A DNA stretch of 64,000 nt from Owenia fusiformis (taxonomy: Eukaryota > Annelida > Polychaeta > Sabellida > Oweniidae): NCBI GenBank assembly GCA_903813345.2, contig CAIIXF020000003.1, positions 29,713,248 to 29,777,247 of the forward strand. The letters are read 5' to 3'. The position numbers and the translations under genes were made by a program. Below the pieces are notes generated by a model, which had not been told where the DNA came from, did no database searches, and worked only from the letters and a program-made list of their open reading frames with translations. This document shows positions 11,802-22,500 of the stretch, one piece after another. Every line of letters begins with the position of its first letter. Position 1 is the stretch's first letter.

Positions 11802-12002
11802 TATATTTGACAAAAATATTATAAACTTTTTGAATCCTCATAAAGACCCATACTGGAATTACTACTTTCATGATGATAGCATGTCAGTATCATTCAATGT
11901 TTGTGTGATTTATCATGCAAACCATATATATGTTAGAAATTGTAAATAGTTATGTTATAATTGTATATTCATGTAGTTATGTTATAATTGTACGAGTATA
12001 TA

Positions 12003-12168
12003 CAGTAGAACCTGTGTAAGTAGAACACGCTTGGGACCACACAACTTGGGAGGTGTTCCACTTAGAGGTTCATTAACAAGGAGTAGATAGGCTATGGGAC
12101 TTTAAAAATACTGTTCCACTTGTGAGGTGTTCCACTTATAGAGGTGTCCCACTTAGCAGTTTCTACTG
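12003..12168. mobile_element. 166-bp TA-flanked MITE (family M1)
   Basis: TA, then CAGTAGAACCTG at the left and a matching inverted TTTCTACTG end at the right, then TA. A second copy lies at 55290-55457, sharing most of its length. The core 'gtgttccactt' motif also occurs in the 75-bp minisatellite at 13735. Confidence 0.85.
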
Positions 12169-12437
12169 TAATTATGCTTGAGTTATACTTAGAGTCAATA
12201 ATATTTGTACATTTTGTAGACTACTTTGACCATGATACAAAAACAATATTGAAGAAAACTTTAATAAATATTTTGGATACCATTAGCAATAAGTCAAATA
12301 TATTAAGTTTGTATCATATTTTATTTGTCACTTGTCGATAGACCTGTATTTCAATTATTTTATTGTTTTGAAAAAAAAACACCTTATACAATTTGAATAA
12401 AACACAAGGCAAATAAAAAATGAGAAATTTTGACTAC

Positions 12438-12506
12438 CTTCCATTGTTTAGTGCTACTGTCATCAAGTCCCAGCCAGATCTGTATTTCATCAAGGCGCCT
12501 CTCCAT
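12438..12506 (-). CDS. Candidate exon, minus strand: death-domain-like segment, part 1
   Basis: A 69-bp segment between GTTAG acceptor and GTAGTC donor on the minus strand. In phase 0 it reads MERRLDEIQIWLGLDDSSTK and on to QWK, and joins in phase to the 10392-10486 exon. A second frame is also open across this short exon, so coding is not proven. The initial ATG directly follows the acceptor and need not be a start codon. Confidence 0.38.
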
Positions 12507-12617
12507 CTAACAACAGGTAAACAGATTGATATTTTACAGGGATCTCTTAAGCATTTGAGTAATGGGTGCTGCATAAAATTGACCTGCCACCCTGTTGAAT
12601 ATAGATTTGTACATGTA

Positions 12618-13709
12618 CGAGGGGTGATCCAAAAGTCTTGGACGCCCTGCTCTAATTTTGTTGGTTTTTGATAAAATTACTTTAAACTTTCCAATAATAA
12701 AGACCAACAACCAAACTACTTTGTGTATTAATTTCATGGAGAAATGATATATTTTGTACAGTTTTCTAGATAGTTTTTAATACAGGGACCCTGCCACCCG
12801 GAACGGTATTCGCACATGGCAACTTTCAGCCTTGAATGTTACCGCCATTTCACTTGTTTCACAAGTCTTGACCACTATATTTCTTTGAATTTTGAATGTT
12901 AAACCATGTTAGTTTACTTCCTTTGTTACTAGGAAACCATTTAATTGTGTTGTAATTATAATGTCACATATGACAAAGGCCGCACATGTCAAATTCTAAG
13001 AAAATGCCATCAGACAAGCAACCCTCATTCTGGTATCATTTTTGCTGCAAGATGGCTGCTGAAATGCAGAACACGAAAAAATCAAAGTGGAACAAAGAAT
13101 ACTTCAAGATAATTTCACAATTATTGACCTTGAGCAGCTACCATATGCACGATACAGTCTATCTATAGCTCCATGTGATTTTCTTCCTTTTCTCCAAGTT
13201 GAAAAGATGGTTGAAAGAAAATGTTTTTTACTCATTGAATGAGGTTTAGAGTAGAACGCCAGCAGCATTTGTATCACATAAGCACTGACGGTTTCATAAA
13301 TGTCTTCCATTCATTGGTAAAGTGGTATGAAAAATGTGTTCAAATTCGCGGAAAATATGTTGAAAAGTAGGTCTTAATATGTGAAGATGATGATGGCAGA
13401 TGACACTCAGATTGAAAATCGAAAATTCTCTCATATCATGGCTGGTGTTAGGTTGTGCACCTGCACCTAAAGTATTTGCCATATTATAAGAGTTGTGACG
13501 TGATTTGCTATATTCAAATACCGTTCCGGGTGGCAGGGACCCGGTATTAAAAGATATGTAGAAAAGTAGCAAAAATATATTATTTTCTGTTGAAACTTAT
13601 ACATAAAGTTGTTAAGATGATGATATTTATTGTCTGAAAGTTTCATGTAATTATATCAAAAAATAGCAAATTTAGAGCGGGGCGTCCAAGACTTTTGGAT
13701 CACCCCTCG
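12618..13709. mobile_element. Mariner-type element with decayed transposase
   Basis: The ends are exact inverted copies (CGAGGGGTGATCCAAAAG ... CTTTTGGATCACCCCTCG), flanked by TA at 12616-12617 and 13710-13711. Around 13165-13360 the + strand holds broken pieces of a mariner transposase C-terminus: APCDF, then in a shifted frame KLKRWLKENVF. A further inverted pair with 'cacccggaacgg' lies inside, near 12790-12816 and 13519-13545, perhaps a nested element. It is dead as a transposase source. Confidence 0.8.
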
Positions 13710-13734
13710 TATAAGTGGAACACATTTGGTATCT

Positions 13735-14109
13735 CTGGAAAGTGTTCCACTTGGGAGGTGTTCACCTACAGGGATTCAATTCACATATAAGCCAATTGGT
13801 CATAAGACTCTAGAAAGTGTTCCACTTGGGAGGTGTTCACCTACAGGGATTCAATTCACATATAAGCCAATTGGTCATAAGACTCTGGAAAGTGTTCCAC
13901 TTGGGAGGTGTTCACCTACAGGGATTCAATTCACATATAAGCCAATTGGTCATAAGACTCTGGAAAGTGTTCCACTTGGGAGGTGTTCACCTACAGGGAT
14001 TCAATTCACATATAAGTCAATTGGTCATAAGACTCTGGAAAGTGTTCCACTTGGGAGGTGTTCACCTACAGGGATTCAATTCATATATAAGTCAATTGGT
14101 CATAAGACT
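13735..14109 (+). repeat. Minisatellite, five 75-bp units
   Basis: Units begin at 13735, 13810, 13885, 13960 and 14035 and are almost identical. 75 is a multiple of three and the unit has no stop in two + frames, so long repetitive open frames appear that are almost certainly not genes. The unit contains 'gtgttccacttgggaggtg', a motif of the M1 MITE family, so the array may have grown from an M1 copy. Confidence 0.93.
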
Positions 14110-14939
14110 CTAATAAAAAGTGTTCAACCATGGGCTTTCTCTTGAACTTTACAATCTTTTTACCAAAACAGGTAAATTAGGATTTAGCAGCCTGTTAAGA
14201 AAAAAGCCCCGAGAGATCATAGAAACATTTATTTCATTTAATTTTTTTGTGTGTGCAAGTACAACTCTCAATACTATGGAATGGCTACTAGCAGCACCAT
14301 CTTTTTTAAAATATAGCTACATTTTCAACACCTAGAATGGAAATATTTACTGCACCCCTGGTATTTTTCGCATGTGATTTAGTTTTGCACATTTCGCAAT
14401 TGTGGTAATTATCAACTTAATCCCCGGGGATTTGTGAATATTTTTATTACCTGGGATTCCATTGCATTTCGTGTTTTGTAAAACATTTGTCAAGTGTTAT
14501 CAGGCGATAAATGGGATACTAAGTAACAATGTCTGTTATAGTGATTTATTAGATCAAATAAACCCAAAAATGACATGCAATAGAGGTTAAGGTACAGCGT
14601 GCCATTGACAAAGATGACATTGGGTAGGCTTACTTACTGTACATGAGGTTATTTTATTTACAGAGCTTGAGGATTCAGAGAATAATGAGATTTTAACTTG
14701 TGAAATTCGCAAAATTTAATAGCTGCGAAATCGTGTTTTCTCAAGATTCGCGAAATAAAAACGAAATTAACTAGGAGTGCAGTATATGTTAAAATTCCTC
14801 GGCTCAAAACATTTTTTGTATTCAAAGGTTTGTCTGAGACCCTATATAGTACATTAACACATGTTAAATTCCTAACCCTCTCCACATTTGAGTGTCTCAT
14901 TCAAACCTTTGAAAGGTGCATTAGAATGGAGTAAAAAAT
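14110..14939. other. No gene recognised
   Basis: AT-rich sequence with short 'gcgaaat'-type repeats on both strands (about 14360-14450 and 14690-14770). No exon was supported. Confidence 0.45.
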
Positions 14940-14972
14940 AGGTAGGTAGGTAGGTAGGTAGGTAGGTAGGTA
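14940..14972. repeat. (GGTA)8 microsatellite
   Basis: Eight uninterrupted tetranucleotide units. Confidence 0.97.
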
Positions 14973-15004
14973 CAAAAGGTTTCGAAGCAATTGCGTGACA
15001 TATA

Positions 15005-15966
15005 CAGGGTGACCCAAAAAAAATGCAACCCTCCATTTCTTCAATATTTTTCTTGAATGGAGGTTAATTGCTCTGAAATGTGGCACACAAGGACTTCAGT
15101 TAATGTGGGATCCTCTGGCAAAGTTTTAATAATCATAGTCTTATATTGATAGAGTTATGGTCATTCCAAAATATGCTCCAAATGTCGTCCATTTCCAATG
15201 TTAGGTTTTCAGATGAATCACATTCCCTTCTTTCAGAACATGTAAACTCCAGATGAACATGTAAATTCCAGATGAAGTGCTTCAAAGGCCCCTTCATTCT
15301 GTTAAATGCACAGCTTGGGCTGCCAATTTCCAAACATGAAATCATCAGCCCCTTTTGGTTTGAGGTTGATAATGGCAACACTGTTACTGTTAACACACAG
15401 CGCAATATTGGTGTCCCCAGAAAGTTCTAGGCAGTTCTAGAATGACATACAGGCTTCAATAGACAAGAACAGTGGTTCTAGAAGTATGGAGCTACTCCTC
15501 ACACTTCTTATGATAGCATAGCCTGGCTCACTAGTAATTTCTATGAGAAGATTATCTCTCCTAGGATGGAAAACCCATGGTCATCCCAACGTCTTGATCT
15601 CAATGCCCCTGACTTCTATATATGGGGTTATTTAAAGGATAATGTGTATGAAAATAACCCTACCGCAATTGCAGAACTCCAACAAGCAATGACTGCAAAA
15701 ATTTGAGCCATACCCATGGGGAAAAATGCATGTGTTATGAACAGTTTTCCTTGAACATTGCAAGTTTGTTTTCAGCGAAATTGACGATATCTGGAGCATA
15801 TTTTGAAACAACCATAACTCTATCAATATAAGACTATGATTATTAAAACTTTGCCAGAGGATCCCACGTTGAATGAAGTCCTTGTGTGCCAAATCTCAGA
15901 GCAATTTACCTCCATTTAAGAAAAATATTGAAGAAATGGAGGGTTGCATTTTTTTGGGTCACCCTG
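15005..15966 (+). mobile_element. Mariner-type element with ~200-bp inverted repeats and transposase remnant
   Basis: TA (15003-15004), then CAGGGTGACCC; the right end is the inverse, followed by TA (15967-15968). The arms match for about 200 bp. At about 15585-15703 the + strand encodes SQRLDLNAPDFYIWGYLKDN, the region after the last catalytic Asp in mariner/Tc1-type DDE transposases, followed by NNPTAIAELQQAM and then a stop. Most of the transposase gene is missing. Confidence 0.85.
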
Positions 15967-15968
15967 TA

Positions 15969-17100
15969 CATGTATTTTGGACCAAATGCATGACATATAC
16001 AGAATTTGCATGAAAAGTCCGAACGGAATGCGTTCGCTTTTTTCGGCGTTCGTTTTTTAACCGTATCAGCATTTTACAAAAAACATTTTTTTCAAATATC
16101 AACATAATGCGTGATTTGCGTGACAATTTATCATACACACAAAATTGATGCGTGATTTCAATTTTGCCATCAAATGTGTGACATAATCACGCCTAATGCT
16201 TGAGGGTTAACAGGGTGCAGGTTATGCTAATAAATGTTTTATACATCAACAATAATATGCCACTTGAACCCATCTAATATTATATTTACCTTCTGTATAA
16301 ACTTTGAGACAGAAAATGAGTTAGCATGCTTGGTGTGACAACCAAGCATTCCCCGAGCCTTTTCCCGTATTGCTCTGCATATGATGTACCTGAAAGTATA
16401 GAGGTGTACTTTTACTGATTTGGAAATAAAAAGATATGAGCTTAATAGGTCCAATCTTTCTTTCAATTTAACGTTTGACATCATTTTTTTTATTGTTTTA
16501 TCAAAAGTTTTTGTTTATATTCTCATTGAAAAATGCATTTTCAGTATTCAAATTTCAAATAATGGATATCACAGGATTTAATCCAACTAAGTGTTGTTAC
16601 ATATCATATTACAAAAAACAGTATCAAACAGCAAATCTAAAGAAGCTCATCAGAAATCAGATATCAAAAGCATGGAATATGAACTGAAAAACTTAAACTG
16701 CTAGATGTTAGCTTCAACATTCAATGCAGTCTCATGAGAATATATCAAAGCATAAATATGAACTCCCAAAAACGTGTAAATGATTTTGATTTTTGGTTAA
16801 TATGAAGCCAAGTAGATTTTATTAATTCAAATCTAAAGAAGGCCCCCAGATCAGCTTTGGCCTTTTAATAATCAACGAAAAATAAATACAATCCTTGTCA
16901 TGTCTTCACACAAATGTAACACTTAAATATATTAATGTAGGGAATTTTCCCCTAAAATATACAGTTAAATAAAGTGCAGATATAATGATAGCAAAGGCAT
17001 CATGATAAACTTTTTTGTGTGAAACTTCAAAGAAAGCTGACAAAAGAGGTACATATTAACTTAACATGACATACCGACCTAAGAATGATGCTAGCTAGTA
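15969..17100. other. Repeat-rich spacer around the 16290 exon
   Basis: 16010-16210 resembles part of the hAT-like family at 23037 and 55611 ('aaaagtccgaacggaatgc', 'gcgtgacaat'). Beyond the candidate minus exon at 16290-16389 no gene is seen. Confidence 0.45.
16290..16389 (-). CDS. Candidate exon, minus strand, unassigned
   Basis: A 100-bp segment between a CTTTCAG acceptor and a GTAAAT donor on the minus strand. Two frames are open: one reads YIICRAIREKARGMLGCHTK and ends in phase 0, which would fit the 12438-12506 exon; the other reads TSYAEQYGKRLGECLVV. No family is recognised. It may belong to the same minus-strand gene as 12438-12506 and 10392-10486. Confidence 0.33.
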
Positions 17101-18107
17101 TCACGCCTGGTGGTCAGAGGAAATGAACGGAGGGGGGAGTAGCTGATTTTCCGTAGAAAATTCAACAAATCTTGGAGATTTATTTTTTCAAGAGAAAGTT
17201 TACAATTGAATGGCTAAATGAATAGGCGCAGTGCACAGGGAAATATGTTAGGTCTTCTAGGATTTTTTTTGAACTGATAAAGTTCTAAGATAAAAGATCT
17301 ATTGGCGTCGCGAATGTGCAAATGCCAAGTTTTTGCTATAAATCAAGCAACAGGGGTCTACACGGCCTGTAATAAATACTTGTAAGTGAAGTTATTATCA
17401 CAAAACTATTGTCATCGTTGGTTTTGTAAAACACATTACTATACATTATATAAAAAATAATCGAAAATTATTAAAATTGAACAGAGGGGGGGGGGAGTGA
17501 ATGGAGGGGGGGGGGGGGGTAGTAATGTGTCTATAAGACATATGATGAGGGATGTAACTTAAATTTATTTCTAATAACTCCATATGTCCCTATTTTTCAG
17601 AGTTGTAACATCAAGTTGTTACTGAGTTGTTTAGTTCATTTTTCAAATACTCAAATTCGCGGAAATTTCTTCCAACTTAAAGACATATTACTCCCCGCCC
17701 CCCTCTGTTCAATTTTAAGTATTTTCGATTATTTTTTATCTAACGTTTGGAAATTTATTTTTAAAAAAAACCGGCAATGACATTAATTTTGTGATAAAAA
17801 CGTCGCTTATATTTATTTATTACAGGTCATGTAGCTAGACAATTGTTGCTTGATTTATAGCAAAAACATTGACATTTGCACATTGGTGATACTGCGCCTT
17901 TTTTAATAGATCTTTTATCTTAGAAGTCCATCAGTTCAAAAAAAATCCTAGAAGACCTAACACATTTACCCGTATACTGCGCCTATTTATTTAGCCATTC
18001 AATTGTAAAATTTCTCTTGAAAAAATAAATCTTCCAGATTTGTTGAATTTTCTAGCAAAAATCAGCTACTCCCCCCTCCGTTCATTTCTTCCGATCAGTG
18101 GGCGTGA
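17101..18107. mobile_element. 1-kb foldback element, arms ~430 bp
   Basis: The left half (TCACGCC ... AACGGAGGGGGG AGTAGCTGA ...) is mirrored by the right half (... TCAGCTACT CCCCCC ... GGCGTGA). Homology between the arms runs through the poly-G/poly-C stretches near 17484-17520 and 17695-17704 almost to the centre. The ends are next to TA, consistent with but not proof of a mariner-type insertion. There is no coding capacity. Confidence 0.85.
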
Positions 18108-18444
18108 GTATGGATCGCATGATCATAATCAACCAATGAAAAGCTTTAATGAAACCCTCCTAGACTTATTATTCTCAATTAATATTTTCAGTCTTTGAAG
18201 TTATGTTGTTGTTGTTGACATGTAAGGTCAATATGATAATGTGAATATGAAATAGCAACTCCCTAGACTAGCAAAACCCCCCGAAACAAGTAGGACCTAA
18301 AATACAAAGTGACCATTTTACATGTAACATTTACCCAGAAAGGCCAAAACTAATCAGTTCTAAGCTTTCATAGGTAGAAAATCCCTTAAAATTTGAGATG
18401 AATCCCTCGAATGGTTTGGCTGAAAACCTGTAGACAAGATTCAT

Positions 18445-18770
18445 CGGGATGCCCGTATGAAGTTTGCAATCGATTCAGGTCATACTTTAAATTAAAAGAT
18501 TGGATATTTGGATATGATGCGTAGGATGCAAATAAATTTTGATAGACATAAAAATACTTCCTGGTTTGGAATCTATGCCTCTACACTCCATGATTGCATT
18601 GTGACCCTAATAAGTGGCCTATACATCAGTGCTGAATATAGGTCAACAAGATACTAGTGTGCATATATATGTAATAATAAAGGCAGTATACTCATTTTGA
18701 AAAATCAGATGAATTAATTTTTTCTCATGGGGAGATCATAATGGAGAGTGCACTACTTCCTTTGAAGGAA
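18445..18770 (+). repeat. Dispersed repeat family R1, partial copy
   Basis: Shares 'gcaatcgattcaggtcatac', 'gaatataggtcaacaagata' and 'ggagatcataatggagagtg' in order with 21835-22575 (+) and with 62475-63557 (-). The 5' part is missing here. Confidence 0.75.
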
Positions 18771-18779
18771 ATCTGATAA

Positions 18780-19440
18780 CCAGTATTTGCATTATCAATA
18801 ATTATTTTTCTGAAATGGAATTCAGTGACCATCTTGAAAATTCCTTCTTGATCAGAGACCTTATGCTATGCCCATTAACCATGCACATGTACATTCTGCA
18901 CCAAATATAACATATGGTATTTGAGTAATCAAAAATGTACATATTATGGAAAAGTGGTGGCCATTCCTAAAATCTGCAGCCATATTGAAATTTCCTAATG
19001 GAACAAAGCTCTTTCCATAAATCATTAGGTTATAAATTTGGATCAAATCTAATATACATTTTTTCATGACAAATGGTGGCAATTCTAAATGCAGTGGTCA
19101 TCTAAAAAATTCTTGAGTAGGTGTCCTTTGTCCCTAAGGCATCAGTGTATAAAATGTGAACCAAAATCATCAACTGGTACTTAATTGAGTTGTTAAAGAT
19201 TCCATATTATTAGGAAAACTAGATATTCTCAAGCCTATGCCTTTAAAATATGATGCAAAGGAGCATGGAAAGTATTTAAGATTCCATTTTTTAGGAAAAC
19301 TGGTGGCCATTTTGAATAGAGTGGGCATATTGGAATGATATTCTCAAGCATGTGTCTATGCCTTAAAAAAATGATGCAAATTTGTAACCCAGTATTTGAA
19401 ATATCACCCGGACAGACACACAAACGGATGGACCAATGGA
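18780..19440 (+). repeat. Dispersed 'gacagacacac' repeat upstream of gene A
   Basis: Two diverged copies of a block with 'ggtggccatt', 'aatttgtaaccc' and 'agtatttgaaatatcacc' end in 'cggacagacacacaaacgga'. Similar ends occur at 57290-57330 and 59890-59920. The class is unknown. Confidence 0.5.
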
Positions 19441-19514
19441 CAGACCAATCCTGTTTTCCTATTAAACCTTTATTTGGTGGGATGGTAAAGTAAATTGCTG
19501 CGAAACGGCACTAG

Positions 19515-19521
19515 TGACTCA
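19515..19521 (+). promoter_or_regulatory. TGACTCA box upstream of copy A start
   Basis: TGACTCA lies 24-30 bp before the start codon and is kept at 29366-29372 (B), 44324-44330 (C) and 51306-51312 (D). It matches the AP-1/bZIP consensus, but it could equally lie in the 5' UTR of conserved flanking sequence. Confidence 0.3.
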
Positions 19522-19545
19522 AATAACTCAAAACTAAAAATCAGA

Positions 19546-22500
19546 ATGATTCCAGTGATAGATTTTAGTAGCTACAGCTTGAGTGATGTCAGCAGTCCAC
19601 CAAGTGATGAGGACTTGGCTCCATTGGCTGATGAAGTCTACAAGGCATTCAGTGAAGTGGGGGTTATTTACTTAAAAAATCATGGCTTTGACCTTTCTCT
19701 GGTAAGTACACATCCAATCTTTTTCAGGGGTACTGGATAGGAGGGGGGTGGTTTTGTTGATACAATGAGGGGCTTAAATAACCATGTCAATTTAAGTGTC
19801 TCAAGTGTTTAAGTGTCTTAACCTCCTCTATTGGGACAAACAATTTTTTGAATTGTTTTAATGACATTGTGATAGACCCAAATACGTAATCCTATAATAA
19901 TAGAATTCATTGAATTAAGAAAGCAAAATATTGAAAAAAACTCAAAATATTTGTGTAATTAGATAGATAATTTCATTTTGGAAAAATTTAATGAAACTTG
20001 TTTGAGTTTAATAAAGAAAGAAATATATCTGTATTTTGAGCCATTTCTGTTTGTTGAACATTATATCATCATAAAAACATGTGTGTTGATATCAACGACA
20101 TTAAATATGTGCTGTCTTGATGTCAACACAACTGTTTACCATGACCATGCTCTAGATTTCAAAAATATTGCTTATTATTTCTTAAAAACAGCTTCAATGG
20201 TGAATTTTTGCTATGGAAACTCGGACAACATAACAAATTATGCATCAAGTCCGTCAATAATTTCTATCTGGTTAGTAAAATATGTTTCCGACCAGCTTTC
20301 AAAAGGAGTTATTTGATATTTCATACTCATTAGAAAATAACATGTTTTATTATGTCCATATGTTTTGTATCCTCCAACACATGCTCAACATATTCAATTT
20401 ACTAACAAATTAGATAAAATTAAGAATTTATATAAAAATCATTTAAATACTACATTGGATGAGTCTCATTTCTGAAAATAATTATTTGAAAGCATTTATG
20501 TGCATTGATGAAATCTTAATGTTTGGAGGATACAAAATATTGGACTGCAAAACCTAAATCCAACACAAAAATAACAATATTTTGTCTTATGCTTTCATTG
20601 TCTGTCATTCAAGATGTAACCCTTAAGGGCACTTTCTGGAGTAATCTTAAACAAATGATGCATCAGCAATGTTAATTTAACCAGTGTGTTGGAAGATACA
20701 AAATATTGGACAAATGGTATATGCATAAGAAAAGCGTTTCATTGCATGCGCAACACACATCTAACATCGCCCTTTTAAGAGCTGATGTCAAAGATATTTT
20801 TTATGTAGTTTGAAAAATATCAACACAATTGATGCACTGTATTTGGTGTTTTCCGGGTTTGTATCACAACAAACAGAAGAAAACTTTGTTTTTTTGACAA
20901 AATAATCATAATTTAAGCTGTTTTTGAGAAATATATAACAATGTACTTGCTATCTAATATTCTGATTTAAGGTGTATAAATGTGTAATACTTGTTATCCA
21001 ATTTGTTTTAATATTCGGATTTAAGGTGGATGATTACATGAAGATTTCAAAGAAATTCTTCAATCTCCCTAAAGACGTCAAAGAGAAGTTCAGTTATGAT
21101 AAGGAGGCTGGCTACATGTACCATGGATACCATCATTTACAGGAACAGTGAGTGATATTGTACCATATGATACCTACCCTGAGCGTCTAGTTATAAATAC
21201 CCTCTGCCTAGTATAGATTTTATTATAGTTTAGTAGATCCACCCCAACGACCAATGCCAGTGACAGCGAGGGTCATGAATCATTTCAAATCTTTTCTGCT
21301 AAATGTGTGCTCATTAACTGTGCAATGACATCAGAGGAAAAAGCAATATACATGTATAGAGGGTCATCCGTATTTCGACAATGAACTCTGAATAGCTCTG
21401 TGAGTTCAGAGATTTATTGTAAACTGAAAGAGTGAAGGAGAACTTCTCTTTCAGAAGTGAAGTCAAACAAATGCAAAGGGTACACAGTACCACACTATAT
21501 CATATAATAATTGATACTACATGTACAATTTAATATATAATAACATGTATTAGATGTTACATTTGGCAACACCTTACAATATTCTAAATGTCCCATGTAC
21601 CAAGATACCTCAAGAAATAATGATATTCATTCAAATGTAATATAGCTAGAACTGATATATACTTTATGAGTAATTTATCTGTATTTCCCCTAGTACATCC
21701 CATGATGCTACAGTTCCAGACCTGAAAGAGGCATATAACACCTATCCACAATGGAAAGGGGTAGGTTTACTCCCTTAAGATAAATATCACCATATCATCA
21801 AACTCAGCCATCAAAGGACCTAGTGCAATTATAGGCAAATATCCCCATGTCAGAAAGAATCATTTTTAGGTGGAACATGAAGAATACAATGTCACAATAC
21901 TTGGGCCCACATGAGCTGAGGTTGAGGTCATTAAATTCATCAAGGGTGTGTTGACTTGACAAGGGATGTGTCTCCATTGATTTAATATGGGGATATCATA
22001 ATGTCCCAATAGAGGCAATTGGTTTGCATTGATTATTACAAAAATTCAAAAATACACTATGACCTGAATCGATTGCAAATTAATCAATTTCACAATATGA
22101 CACAAATGGTATATCTCATCAAATGTGCAAATAGGAAGTTTGCAAACGATTCAGGTCATACTTCAAGTTAAAAGATTTTACAGTATTTCATCATTTCATT
22201 TTTTCCCTAAAAATGGTTATAGAAAAATGCCTCAAAAGCAACTTTTGCAATTATCAAGCACTTTGTAAATCCAAAGGTTATACTAGTATATTTCATTAAT
22301 TAATAACAAATTTGGATAAGATGTAGGGATGCATAGTATGCAACTTGATTTTGACAGACACAAAATGTTCAGCTGTTTTAGCATCTATGCCTCTACACTT
22401 CATGATTGAATATTGACCCTAATGAGTTGCCCATTCATCAATACAGTGCTGAATATAGGTCAACAAGATACTAGTGTACATATAAATGTAATAATAAAAG

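Noticed and set aside
13726-14145. 139-residue open frame made of five 25-residue repeats
   Set aside because: It is the translation of a 75-bp minisatellite. A second frame is equally open, there are no splice signals and no protein family.
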